This document shows positions 1-7,828 of a DNA stretch of 64,000 nucleotides, piece by piece (position 1 is the first letter of the stretch; each line of letters opens with the position of its first letter). The translations under genes and the position numbers were made by a program. The stretch spans positions 1-64,000 of the forward strand of contig DATIPA010000119.1 of assembly GCA_035472475.1 (NCBI GenBank), given 5' to 3'. This stretch comes from JAFAXD01 sp035472475. Lineage in GTDB: Bacteria > Pseudomonadota > Alphaproteobacteria > Rhizobiales > Xanthobacteraceae. The notes beneath the pieces were generated by a model. The model was not told the origin of the DNA. It did no database searches and worked only from the letters and a program-made list of their open reading frames with translations.

Positions 1-291
1 ATTTTTCGAAAAGAAGCTGAGCGCCCCCATGATGCCGACCGCGACCCCGATGTCGACACTGCCGGCGACCACCGGCTGCTGGGTCTCACCGGAGCCCTGG
101 GTATACACCATCTCCAGCACGAGCCCGTGTTTCTTGAAGATACCGGCGCGCTGGCCGATCTCGGACACCGAGGTGTCCCAATTGCCGCGCTGCCCGATGG
201 TGAGCTTGAGCGCGTCCTCTGCCATCGCTGGCGACAGCCCGCCAGCCGCCAAGACAGCGAGTGCAGCCAACAGGCTTATCAACTGGTTCAT
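1..291 (-). CDS. ABC transporter substrate-binding protein, NMT1/SsuA-TauA type (3' end outside window)
   Basis: Only the first 97 residues are present. They begin with a Sec signal peptide (MNQLISLLAALAVLAAGG, cleavage probably after the AMA at about residue 24) and continue into a mature start containing KLTIGQRGNWDTS and later VAGSVDIGVAVG, the lobe-I pattern of NMT1/THI5-like binding proteins for sulfonates, nitrate-like anions or pyrimidine precursors. The start ATG (289-291) follows a strong GGGAGGA ribosome-binding site. It lies head-to-tail upstream of whatever follows off the left edge, so permease and ATPase genes are expected there. The substrate cannot be told from this fragment. 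Confidence 0.75.
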   Translation of the reverse strand, partial: MNQLISLLAALAVLAAGGLSPAMAEDALKLTIGQRGNWDTSVSEIGQRAGIFKKHGLVLEMVYTQGSGETQQPVVAGSVDIGVAVGIMGALSFFSKN

Positions 292-394
292 CGTGTCCTC
301 CCTCTGATTTTTGTTGTTCATCGCCGCGGACGCGGTGTTCCCGTTTCCGCGTCCGGAACCCCGGACGTCATAGAGGCAAACAAACAGCCGCATC

Positions 395-1690
395 CTATTC
401 GGCGGCGGTCATGTGTGGTGTTGCGGGCGGTTTGCCGCCGAGCATGCGCCAGTCGGTAGTCTTGGGGACCACCCCTTCGAACGACGCGATATCCGCATGC
501 GGGATGTGCGGCTGCGTGGTGCCGAGCGCAGGGCCGCCGTCGCGCATGGTTTTTGCGGCATCAAGCATCAGGCGCCGAAAGCGCGCCACCGCGATATCGC
601 TGGTGCCGAGCCAATCCTTGCTGCGATCGGCAATGCGACCCATCGTCTCCCACATGGCGATGTCCTGGTTGGGAATGCCGGTGATGCCGGTGAAGTTGCC
701 GCGCTTCATTGCGTCGCGATCCTGCCCGAAGTTGTTGGCGATCGTGCGCAGGTTGTGGAAATCGGCGGTGAGATCGACGCCGGGCTGGGCGTGATTGAAC
801 TTGCGCCAGGCTTCCTGGTCGATGCCCGGCTTCTCGCCGTCGCTCCAGCCGATGAAATAGAACGCGGTGTTGATGTCGTCCTCCGGCACGATCACGGTCG
901 CAATGTTGTAGGCATTGTTGGGCGGGATCAGGCACGTGAACGGCGCGATATAGACGGTTGTGCGCACGTAGTCGTGGGTCTCGGGATTATGGATCGGCTT
1001 GCGGATCGCCGCGTAGCGAAACCCGTAGCTGGTGTTTTCGCATTGCATGCGCGGCGCCTTGTCGGTCGAGGGCCGCAGCCAGGTGGTGTCGGTCGCCTTG
1101 GCGGCATCGACATTGGCCGGCACCATGTCGGAGGAATGCAGGCTCGAGGAATGCGCCGAATCGATCTGGCCTTCGAGGATTTGCGCCCAATTACACGGCA
1201 CGTGGATTTTAACGGTCGACATCCGCGCCTGCGGGGTGGGCGCGAACGCCGGCGCTTCGAACGCCGGCATGGTGTCGGCCGGACCCATGTAGGTCCAGAT
1301 GAAGCCCGCGGCCTCATGCGCCGGATAGGCCTTGTGTTTGATCTTGTCGGTGATCCGGCTTCCGGGCGGCTCGGACGCCATCTCCAGGATGTTGCCGTCC
1401 ACGTCGACTTTCCAACCGTGATAGAGGCACCGCAGCCCGCACTCCTCGTTGCGCCCCAGCACAAGTGAGGCGCGGCGGTGCGGACAATGTTCGTCGAGCA
1501 CGCCGATCCGGCCGTTGCTGTCGCGAAACGCCACCAGCTCCTCGCCCAGGAGGCGAACGCGCACCGGCGCGCCGTCGGGCTCGGCCAACTCTTCGGCGAG
1601 GCAGGCCGGCATCCAGTGCCGCCGCATCAGGTGGCCCATCGGGGCGTCGCCGGTCACGCGGCACAAGAGGTCGTTCTCTTCCCGGGTCAT
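395..1690 (-). CDS. Rieske [2Fe-2S] aromatic ring-hydroxylating oxygenase, alpha subunit (phthalate 4,5-dioxygenase-like)
   Basis: 431 residues if started at the ATG 1688-1690, which has GGGAGG 7 nt upstream; an in-frame start 30 nt earlier lacks this site. Residues 65-90 carry the Rieske cluster ligands C-P-H-R ... C-L-Y-H-G-W. The middle holds DSAHSSSLHSSDM, matching the mononuclear iron histidines, and a later QDRDAM segment can supply the acidic ligand. The opening TREENDLLCRVTGDAPMGHLMRRHW is typical of the phthalate 4,5-dioxygenase (Pht3/OphA2) and phenoxybenzoate dioxygenase group. Such enzymes use electrons from a separate reductase, and none is encoded nearby. It is divergent from a marR gene with a palindrome between them, so it is probably MarR-controlled. 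The substrate is unknown, and O-demethylation is as possible as dihydroxylation. Confidence 0.85.
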   Translation of the reverse strand: MTREENDLLCRVTGDAPMGHLMRRHWMPACLAEELAEPDGAPVRVRLLGEELVAFRDSNGRIGVLDEHCPHRRASLVLGRNEECGLRCLYHGWKVDVDGNILEMASEPPGSRITDKIKHKAYPAHEAAGFIWTYMGPADTMPAFEAPAFAPTPQARMSTVKIHVPCNWAQILEGQIDSAHSSSLHSSDMVPANVDAAKATDTTWLRPSTDKAPRMQCENTSYGFRYAAIRKPIHNPETHDYVRTTVYIAPFTCLIPPNNAYNIATVIVPEDDINTAFYFIGWSDGEKPGIDQEAWRKFNHAQPGVDLTADFHNLRTIANNFGQDRDAMKRGNFTGITGIPNQDIAMWETMGRIADRSKDWLGTSDIAVARFRRLMLDAAKTMRDGGPALGTTQPHIPHADIASFEGVVPKTTDWRMLGGKPPATPHMTAAE

Positions 1691-1750
1691 CGCAATCCTC
1701 CCGCGGCACAAAGACAGCAACGCAAACGTGGCTTGATTATTCTTAGCCCT

Positions 1751-1767
1751 CTAAGATAAAATCTTAG
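1751..1767. promoter_or_regulatory. Palindromic MarR-type operator between divergent genes
   Basis: CTAAGAT-AAA-ATCTTAG is a perfect 7-3-7 inverted repeat lying 29 bp before the marR start and 61 bp before the oxygenase start. A further TCTTAG half-site sits at 1741-1746. MarR dimers bind AT-rich palindromes of this size. Autoregulation plus control of the oxygenase is inferred from position. Confidence 0.65.
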
Positions 1768-1795
1768 CGAATTTCTCCTCTTCGGTCCAGAGGCT

Positions 1796-2386
1796 ATGGC
1801 CACCGCCAAACCCCGCAACAGTTCGCACGCCGAAACCGTGCTGCGGCACTGGCGCGAAGCCGTCCCCAACGATCGGCTGGCGCATCTCGTCAAGGACGCA
1901 ACCCGCGGACTCATCCGCGCGCTCACCATGCGGCTTGCCGAGCACCAGGTCGCGTTCGGCCACTGGGCGTTCCTGCGCATCCTATGGGAGACCGACGGCC
2001 TGACCCAGCGCGAGCTCAGCCTGCAGGCCGGGGTCATGGAGCCGACGACGTTCGCCGCGATCAAGGCGATGGAGAAACTCGGCTACGTCGCGCGCAAGCA
2101 AATGCCGTCGAGTCGCAAGAACGTCTACGTGTTCCTCACGCCCACGGGCCGGGCGTTGAAGGGAAAGCTCGTGCCGCTCGCCGAAGAGGTCAACCGAATC
2201 GCGGTGCGCGGCGTTAGCGCAGCCGACATCGCGGTGACGCGGCAAACGCTGCTGGCGATGATCGAGAACCTCGCGCTCGATGAAGCCGACGCGCACAAGC
2301 GCGAACAACGGGTGCCGTCGACCCGGCAAATGGCGCGTCTCCTCGCCGACGCGGGCAGCGGCGCGCGACGCGCGCGGCGAGCTTGA
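1796..2386 (+). CDS. MarR-family transcriptional regulator
   Basis: 196 residues with a winged helix-turn-helix. The segment LTQRELSLQAGVMEPTTFAA is the recognition region, followed by IKAMEKLGYVARKQMPSSRKNVYVFLTPTGRAL, where the wing (R..SSRKNVYVFLT) and the LTPTGRAL helix are characteristic of the family. The C-terminal tail is Arg/Ala-rich and longer than in most MarR proteins (about 150 residues), ending GSGARRARRA. It is divergent from the Rieske oxygenase and is likely its ligand-responsive repressor through the palindrome at 1751-1767. The effector is unknown; aromatic acids are the usual ligands in such pairs. The start ATG at 1796 has no clear Shine-Dalgarno. Confidence 0.85.
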   Translation: MATAKPRNSSHAETVLRHWREAVPNDRLAHLVKDATRGLIRALTMRLAEHQVAFGHWAFLRILWETDGLTQRELSLQAGVMEPTTFAAIKAMEKLGYVARKQMPSSRKNVYVFLTPTGRALKGKLVPLAEEVNRIAVRGVSAADIAVTRQTLLAMIENLALDEADAHKREQRVPSTRQMARLLADAGSGARRARRA

Positions 2387-2399
2387 TCGAAAACGGCCG

Positions 2400-3641
2400 C
2401 TAGGCCGCGAGGTTGCCGAACTTCGCGAGATTCTCGCGCTGCTTCTCATTGCGCGGCGCAAGCTTGAACAGCCGGGCCGCCGTGCCGCCCAGGATGTTGT
2501 GTTTGGCCTTCTCCGAGATGAACTTGAGATCGTAGATCGTGCTCGGCAGGTCGAAGTCCCAGTGCGGATAGTCGGAGGAATAAAGCAGCTGGGTCTCCGC
2601 GTTGATCATGCGGAACGTGCATTCGAGCGCCTGCAGGTCCTGCGTCTCCATCGGCTGCGAGGAGTAGTACATGTCGCGCATGTAGTCGCTCGGCTTCTTC
2701 TTGAGCACCGGCGCCTCCGAGGGCCGCAGCATGTATTCATGGTCGAGCCGCTGCATCAGAAACGGGATCCAGGCGAGGCCGGCCTCGACCCAGATCACCG
2801 GCAGTTTTGGAAAGCGCTGGCCCATCCCATTGATCACCCAGTTGGTGCAATGCAAGATGTTGTAGAACGAAAAGCCCAGCGCATGGACCGAGAGGAAACG
2901 GTTGCAGCCCTTGAACACCGGCTCGCCCCAGTTCACGCCCGAATGGAACGCGAGCGCGAGGCCGCGTTCCTCAATGGCGCGGTAGACTTTCATGTAGGCG
3001 TTGTCGTGCACCGGCAGGGTGCGCACGGTCGTGACCATGAATCCGGTCACGCCCTTGCGGTCGCCGAACTGCTCGACGTGGCGCAGGCTGGCATCCGGGT
3101 CGGAGAACGGCAGGTTGAGCATCGAATAAAGGCGACCATCGGAATCCGGCAGCACCTTTTCGGTGATCCAGCGGGCGTAGGCCCAGCACAGCTCGACTTC
3201 CATCTCCTTCTGCGGATGGGTGCCGAGGCTGAGCATTCCGGTTGGGAACAGACAGGAGTAGTCGACCCCCATCGCATCCATCCAGCGCTCGCCGAGCTGC
3301 ACGTCGCGGATCTTGCCGGGCTCGGTCTTTTCAGATGAGCGCAGCGGGTAGCGCGTGACGCGGCCGCCCATGTCCTGGTAGCCGACCTGGCCGGGCACCA
3401 GGCTGGTGGCGCGTGGACCCTTGCCGAGATTCGCAAGCGAGAGTTGACGGAAAACGTCGTTCTCCATGAACGGAACGATCTCGCTCATGTGCTCCATTTC
3501 ATAATGGTGCGCGTCGACGTCGACGATCAGAACATCGTCAAACTTGCGCTGGTGCGCCTGCTGGCGCGCATGAGCCAGGAGTCGGGTGGTGTTGAGTTCA
3601 TCGACCGATACCCGCCGGCCACGATCGGAAACGAGGTCCAT
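2400..3641 (-). CDS. Metal-dependent amidohydrolase (amidohydrolase_2 / ACMSD superfamily)
   Basis: 413 residues, with a strong AAGGAGG before the start. The N-terminal metal-binding pattern appears as VDVDAHHYE (D-x-D-x-H-H variant), a second histidine site as ALAFHSGVNWGE, and the conserved C-terminal aspartate as LLYSSDYPHWDFD. These mark the PF04909 family, which includes decarboxylases (ACMSD, gamma-resorcylate decarboxylase) and hydrolases of aromatic breakdown products. It is the last gene of the minus-strand series gntR - SDR - Rieske ferredoxin - small protein - amidohydrolase, with short gaps and a 27 bp gap before it, so it probably acts on a product made by that operon. The exact reaction is not determinable. 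Confidence 0.8.
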   Translation of the reverse strand: MDLVSDRGRRVSVDELNTTRLLAHARQQAHQRKFDDVLIVDVDAHHYEMEHMSEIVPFMENDVFRQLSLANLGKGPRATSLVPGQVGYQDMGGRVTRYPLRSSEKTEPGKIRDVQLGERWMDAMGVDYSCLFPTGMLSLGTHPQKEMEVELCWAYARWITEKVLPDSDGRLYSMLNLPFSDPDASLRHVEQFGDRKGVTGFMVTTVRTLPVHDNAYMKVYRAIEERGLALAFHSGVNWGEPVFKGCNRFLSVHALGFSFYNILHCTNWVINGMGQRFPKLPVIWVEAGLAWIPFLMQRLDHEYMLRPSEAPVLKKKPSDYMRDMYYSSQPMETQDLQALECTFRMINAETQLLYSSDYPHWDFDLPSTIYDLKFISEKAKHNILGGTAARLFKLAPRNEKQRENLAKFGNLAA

Positions 3642-3668
3642 GAGCTGCCTCCTTGATTCGTCGATTTG

Positions 3669-4097
3669 TCAGCGTCCGGTCCAGCTCTGCCACATGCCGA
3701 GCTCGAACACGGCCAAATTGGCGGAGCGCAGGATCCCACTTGCGGTTGTCATCACGGCGGTCGGTGGAACGCTTTGTGGCTTAACAGGAACATATTGCTG
3801 GCCGGCTTCGACCTGGGCCGAATAGACGTTGCAGGCGGCGGCCATCAGCGCCTGCACGGCCTGCGGGGTGAGCACATCGATCGAACCCGCCGCGAGCCCG
3901 CGCTCGACCTCGGCCGCGAGCCGCAGCGCCGCGCTCGACACGTTCACCGCGTCCCGCAACAGGCCCTCAGGGGCGGCGGCCGATTTGGCAACCGGCTTCG
4001 CGGCAGCAGCTTTCAGGGCGCTGGCTTTAGGCGGACGCTTTGGCGGCACCACTTTTCGACCGCTGCCACGCGCTGCCGAAGTCCTAGGCGACGACAT
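3669..4097 (-). CDS. Small Ala-rich protein of unknown function
   Basis: 142 residues whose start overlaps the end of the Rieske ferredoxin gene by 14 bp, which suggests translational coupling. The first 45 residues are a basic, Ala/Pro/Lys-rich disordered tail (RKVVPPKRPPKAS). The rest is a compact helical segment, AVNVSSAALRLAAEVERGL through VQALMAAACNVYSAQVEAG, ending in GMWQSWTGR. No family is recognised and no membrane segment or signal peptide is seen. Its reading frame is kept open across the region by third-position GC use like its neighbours, which supports it being real. An accessory or structural role with the ferredoxin or oxygenase is a guess from position only. Confidence 0.5.
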   Translation of the reverse strand: MSSPRTSAARGSGRKVVPPKRPPKASALKAAAAKPVAKSAAAPEGLLRDAVNVSSAALRLAAEVERGLAAGSIDVLTPQAVQALMAAACNVYSAQVEAGQQYVPVKPQSVPPTAVMTTASGILRSANLAVFELGMWQSWTGR

Positions 4098-4455
4098 AGA
4101 GATCCTCTCCGCGCTGCACGACCTGATACTTGCGCAGCTTGAGGCTGCGGTCCGACACGCATTCGCCGGTCTTCATGTCGTATTCGTAGCCGTGCCAGGG
4201 ACAGACGAAGTGCTGCTCGTCTTCGGAGAAATACAGCCCGCGTGAAGTCTGATCGGGCATGATGCGCTCTTCGACCTTGGCGATGATGAGGCCCTCGCAC
4301 GCCGGCCCACCTCGGTGAAGGCAGTAATTGCTGTAGGCGTAGTACTTGCCCCTGTCGCGGAAGATCCCGACCTCGGTATTGCCGAGGAACACGATCCGGC
4401 GATCGCCATCCTTGAATTCCGACGCTTTGCCGACGAGCTTCTCCCGTTCCGCCAT
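4084..4455 (-). CDS. Rieske-type [2Fe-2S] ferredoxin
   Basis: 123 residues starting at ATG 4453-4455 after GAGAGG; longer readings in this frame have no family similarity upstream of this Met. The ligands are NYCLHRGG (about residue 44) and VCPWHGYEYD (about residue 86), so the spacing between the two ligand pairs is about 38 residues, longer than in common Rieske ferredoxins, with the insert GLIIAKVEERIMPDQTSRGLYFSEDEQHF. The C-terminus LRKYQVVQRGEDLYVVA is the normal last strand of the fold. It should carry electrons to an oxygenase, and candidate partners are the two Rieske alpha subunits in this window, though neither is in this operon. Confidence 0.85.
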   Translation of the reverse strand: MAEREKLVGKASEFKDGDRRIVFLGNTEVGIFRDRGKYYAYSNYCLHRGGPACEGLIIAKVEERIMPDQTSRGLYFSEDEQHFVCPWHGYEYDMKTGECVSDRSLKLRKYQVVQRGEDLYVVA

Positions 4456-4595
4456 TCCTCTCGTTCTCCCTTGGCGAATCCGCGCCGGCCACCGCGCGAC
4501 GCGATTTTCGCGCAATTTGCGCTTTCCGGGATGGCAAAGCAACCGTCGCGCGGGCATGCGCAACATGCACTCGGGCGGTCCCGAAGAATGGCGAA

Positions 4596-5405
4596 CTAGA
4601 TCAGATCCGGATTTTGCGGCCCGTCGTACTCGTCGCTGCAGAACGGGCCGCCCTGGAACCACTCGGCAATCGGATCCGTCGTAAGCTTGGCCTGCGCGGC
4701 CAGCGCTTCGTCGCGAAAATCCTCGCTCTTGCCTTGCGGACGGTAGCCGTGGCGGAACGCCGCCTCGTTGTCCCACCACCCGCGCGCATTGTCCGATACG
4801 CCGAAAAAGATCTCGTAGCGGATGTCCGGGTGCTCAAGCCCGATGCGCACCAATTGCACCAGGTCCTCGGGCTTGAGCCAGATCGACAATCGGCGCCGGT
4901 CGGCTGGAATATCCGTGAGGTTACCGATCCGAATGCAGGTCACGCGCAGTCCGTGCTTGAACGCGTAGAGCGCTGCCACCGCTTCGCCGAACGCCTTGCT
5001 CATGCCGTAGCGCGAATCCGGGCGGACCGGGTCGTTGACTCCGATGCGGCGGCCGCGCGGATAGAAGCCGACCGCGTGGTTCGAGGACGCAAACACCACG
5101 CGCTCGACGTGATGCCGGCGCGCGCTCTCGAACAAATTGTAGGTGCCGACGATGTTGGATTGCAGCATCGCGTCCCAGGGCGCCTCGCCCGAGATGCCGC
5201 CGAGATGCACGATCCCGTCGACGCCGGCCACCGCCTCGTCGAGAGCTTTGGCGTCGGCGAGATCGGCTTCGACAAAATGCTCGTCATTGCGAAGATCGGC
5301 TGGCCGCTTGAGATCGCTCAGGCGCAGCTCATAGACGCTCTTGAGCAGGCTGCGCAGCCGCGTGCCGATCCCGCCGGCCGCGCCCGTGATCAGGACCGTT
5401 TGCAT
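4596..5405 (-). CDS. NAD-dependent epimerase/dehydratase family protein, uronate dehydrogenase-like
   Basis: 269 residues starting at ATG 5403-5405; readings continuing upstream are the regulator gene in another frame. The NAD-binding TGAAGGIGTRL lies at the N-terminus and the catalytic Y-x3-K is YGMSK, with the upstream serine in FASSNHAVGFY. Length, the SSNH motif and the FFGVSDNARGWWDN segment are those of uronate dehydrogenases (EC 1.1.1.203, about 265 residues), which oxidise galacturonate or glucuronate to the aldarolactone. Its place between a FadR-type regulator and a divergent TRAP transporter fits sugar-acid use. Co-transcription with a Rieske ferredoxin does not, so an aromatic-pathway substrate remains possible. 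Confidence 0.65.
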   Translation of the reverse strand: MQTVLITGAAGGIGTRLRSLLKSVYELRLSDLKRPADLRNDEHFVEADLADAKALDEAVAGVDGIVHLGGISGEAPWDAMLQSNIVGTYNLFESARRHHVERVVFASSNHAVGFYPRGRRIGVNDPVRPDSRYGMSKAFGEAVAALYAFKHGLRVTCIRIGNLTDIPADRRRLSIWLKPEDLVQLVRIGLEHPDIRYEIFFGVSDNARGWWDNEAAFRHGYRPQGKSEDFRDEALAAQAKLTTDPIAEWFQGGPFCSDEYDGPQNPDLI

Positions 5406-5422
5406 GTGGGCCTCGCTCGCAA

Positions 5423-6205
5423 CTATTGGTCGCTGAGTTTCTGGGCAAGCTTGTGATACCGCGCGCGGCTGTTGGCAAGGTGGCGCCGCATCACAGCGCG
5501 CGCCTTCGACACCGCGTGCACGCGGATCGCCAGCATGATGTCGCGGTGCTCGTTCTGAATCCGGTCGAGATAAGCGCGCCGCTCGCCCGCCGTGCCGATC
5601 GTCACCCGGATGGTCTGGCGCGGGATGATGAAGCGGCCCAGATAGTCGAGAAAACGCGCAAACTGCGGATTGCCGGCGGCCTCTGCGATCCGGCAATGAA
5701 ACGCGAAATCCTCATCGACTGCGGCGTCGCCGCGGCCAATGGCAGCACGCATCGCTTCATAGGCACCTTCGATACGGCGCAGATCGGCCCCTGTCGCCCG
5801 TTCGGCCGCAAGACCCGCGGCCTCGACCTCGATGCCGGTGCGCAGCTCCATGACCTCGATCACATGCTGCAGGGACGCGAGCTCGTCGCCATCGATCCTA
5901 AATGGCCGGCGCGGCGTCTCCGCCACGAATGCACCGACCCCTTGTCGTGTGATCACGAGGCCTTCGGCGCGCAGCGCCGCGACCGCCTCGCGCACCACGG
6001 TGCGGCTCACCCCGGTCGCCGCGATCAGTTCCTGCTCGGTCGGCAGCTGCGCGCCCGGCGCCAGCTCGCCACTCGTGATTTGCGCGGTCAGGCGCTCGAT
6101 GAGAACGTGCGTCAAACTACGCGGCGCGGCCAGTGGGCCGAGGCCGCCCGCGGTAGCGGCGGAGGGCTTGGCTGGCCTTGACAGCGTTGGTCGTAAGGTC
6201 ATCAT
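5423..6205 (-). CDS. GntR-family regulator, FadR subfamily (FCD domain)
   Basis: 260 residues. The winged helix (residues 30-100) shows TSGELAPGAQLPTEQELIAATGVSRTVVREA split over the two helices, then ALRAEGLVITRQGVGAFV. The FCD ligand domain follows with EVMELRTGIEVEAAGLAAER, DFAFHCRIAEAAGNPQF and the C-terminal HRDIMLAIR...RRHL, which supply the usual Asp/His metal or ligand residues. It leads the operon gntR - SDR - ferredoxin and is divergent from the TRAP transporter. No Shine-Dalgarno precedes the tandem ATG-ATG start and a palindrome overlaps it, so the message may be leaderless and autorepressed. A sugar acid or carboxylate effector is likely for this subfamily. Confidence 0.85.
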   Translation of the reverse strand: MMTLRPTLSRPAKPSAATAGGLGPLAAPRSLTHVLIERLTAQITSGELAPGAQLPTEQELIAATGVSRTVVREAVAALRAEGLVITRQGVGAFVAETPRRPFRIDGDELASLQHVIEVMELRTGIEVEAAGLAAERATGADLRRIEGAYEAMRAAIGRGDAAVDEDFAFHCRIAEAAGNPQFARFLDYLGRFIIPRQTIRVTIGTAGERRAYLDRIQNEHRDIMLAIRVHAVSKARAVMRRHLANSRARYHKLAQKLSDQ

Positions 6206-6215
6206 ATGATATGAT
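6201..6215. promoter_or_regulatory. Inverted repeat overlapping the gntR start, probable operator
   Basis: ATCATA-TGA-TATGAT is a perfect 6-3-6 inverted repeat (and ATCATATGAT within it is self-complementary). It covers the first codon of the regulator and lies 84 bp before dctP, in the 93 bp divergent intergenic region. FadR-type regulators bind short palindromes of this kind. The assignment rests on position and symmetry. Confidence 0.6.
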
Positions 6216-6298
6216 CACTAGCATGGCGCCGGACCTGCGACAACTGGCGGGCCGCGGCCGATACGAGGAACGCAACGGCAACCGCAGGGAGGAATTCG

Positions 6299-7279
6299 AT
6301 GCAAGCGCGCACATTGGCGTTGGCGGCCGCGCTGAGCCTGGCCGCCGTTCCGGCATTCGCGCAGCAGAAGCTCATCCTCAAGGCCTCCGACGTTCATCCG
6401 GCCGGTTATCCGACCGTGGTCGCGGTCGAAAACCTCGGCAAGAAGCTCTCAGCCGCGACCAACGGCCGGCTCAGCGTGCAGATGTTCGCTGCGATGCAGC
6501 TCGGCGGCGAGAAGGAGGCGATCGAACAGGCGCAGATCGGCGCCATCCAGTTCGCGCGCGTCAGCGTCGGCGCGCTCGGACCGGTGATCGACGACCTCAA
6601 TGTGTTTAACTTGCCGTTCCTGTTTCGCAACACCGCGCACATGCAGAAGGTCATCGACGGACCAATCGGCCAGGAACTGCTCGACAAGGTGACCAACAAT
6701 CCGAAGGCCGGGCTCATCGGCATCTGCTGGATGGATGCCGGCGCGCGCAGCGTCTACGACACCAAGCGGCCGATCAAGGCGATCTCTGACCTCAAGGGCC
6801 TCAAGGTGCGGGTGATGGGCAACCCGATGTTCGTCGACATGATGAACGCACTCGGCGGCAACGGCGTTGCCATGGGCTATGACCAGGTGTTCGCGGCGCT
6901 GCAGACCGGCGTGGTCGACGGCGCCGAGAACAATCCGCCGAGCTTTGTATTCGATAACCATTACCAGGTCGCCAAGTACTACACCCTGACCGAACACCTG
7001 ATCGTGCCGGAAATGCTGGTGTTCTCGCGCAAGACCTGGGATGGGCTCTCCAAGGACGATCAGGCGCTGCTCATGAAATTCGGCCGCGAGGCGCAGCTTG
7101 AGGAACGCGCGCTGTGGACGAAGTACGAGCAGGAAGCGCTCGACAAGGCCAAGGGCGCCGGCATTCAGGTGATCGAGATCGCCGACAAGACCCCGTTCCA
7201 GGATGCCGTGAAGCCGGTGTGGGACAAGTACGGCCCCAAGTACGCCGAGATGATCAAGCGCATCGGAGCGGTTGAGTGA
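6299..7279 (+). CDS. TRAP transporter solute-binding protein, DctP family
   Basis: 326 residues with GGGAGGA before the ATG. A Sec signal peptide (QARTLALAAALSLAAVPAFA, cleavage before QQKL) leads to the periplasmic DctP fold. GLKVRVMGNPMFVDMMNALG contains the conserved arginine that clamps a substrate carboxylate, followed by AALQTGVVDGAENNPPSF, the family signature. It delivers an organic acid to the DctQM permease encoded immediately downstream. Divergent position from the FadR-type regulator and uronate-dehydrogenase-like gene makes a uronate or related sugar acid a reasonable guess, but aromatic acids are also imported by TRAP systems. Confidence 0.9.
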   Translation: MQARTLALAAALSLAAVPAFAQQKLILKASDVHPAGYPTVVAVENLGKKLSAATNGRLSVQMFAAMQLGGEKEAIEQAQIGAIQFARVSVGALGPVIDDLNVFNLPFLFRNTAHMQKVIDGPIGQELLDKVTNNPKAGLIGICWMDAGARSVYDTKRPIKAISDLKGLKVRVMGNPMFVDMMNALGGNGVAMGYDQVFAALQTGVVDGAENNPPSFVFDNHYQVAKYYTLTEHLIVPEMLVFSRKTWDGLSKDDQALLMKFGREAQLEERALWTKYEQEALDKAKGAGIQVIEIADKTPFQDAVKPVWDKYGPKYAEMIKRIGAVE

Positions 7280-7303
7280 GCGTGCTGCTGTAATCGTGCG
7301 CGA

Positions 7304-7810
7304 GTGACCGGCGCCATGGCGCTCCTCTATCGGCAGGCGATGGACGCGCTCTACGCCGTCTGCGCCATCGTGGCCGGGACCGCGCTGGTGCTGATCTCTG
7401 CCGTGATTCCGTGGGCGGTCTACACCCGCTACGTGATCAACCGCGCGGCGTCCTGGCCGGAGCCGACCGCGGTGCTGCTCACCATCGTGGTGACCTTCAT
7501 CGGCGCGGCGGCTTGCTATCGGGTGCGCGCCCATATGAACGTCTCGTTCTTTGTCGGCCTGCTGCCGGCCGGCCCTCGGCGCGTGGCCGAGTTCATTGCC
7601 GAGTTGCTGGTCGGCACGATGGCGCTGTTCATGCTGTGGTATGGCGCAATCCTGGTCGACACCACCTGGTACAACACGATCGCCGACTTCCCGGCTCTCT
7701 CCGTCGGGGTGACTTACCTGCCGATCCCGATCGGCGGCGCCTGCCTGTTGCTGTTCGTTGTTGAACGACTGCTGATCGGGGCGCCCGACATGCGCGTCGC
7801 AGTGCATTAG
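7304..7810 (+). CDS. TRAP transporter small permease, DctQ family
   Basis: 168 residues with four hydrophobic segments (AVCAIVAGTALVLISAVIPW, AVLLTIVVTFIGAAACY, LLVGTMALFMLWYGAILV, IPIGGACLLLFVV). Between them lie the family features TRYVINRAASWPEPTA (tryptophan-glutamate region at the second helix) and RVRAHMNVSFF. It follows the binding protein by 24 bp and precedes the large permease by 18 bp. The start drawn is a GTG at 7304; ATG at 7316 is equally possible since neither has a convincing ribosome-binding site. The protein links the binding protein to DctM in the inner membrane. Confidence 0.88.
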   Translation: MTGAMALLYRQAMDALYAVCAIVAGTALVLISAVIPWAVYTRYVINRAASWPEPTAVLLTIVVTFIGAAACYRVRAHMNVSFFVGLLPAGPRRVAEFIAELLVGTMALFMLWYGAILVDTTWYNTIADFPALSVGVTYLPIPIGGACLLLFVVERLLIGAPDMRVAVH

Positions 7811-7828
7811 CCGCGGCGCGACACACCC

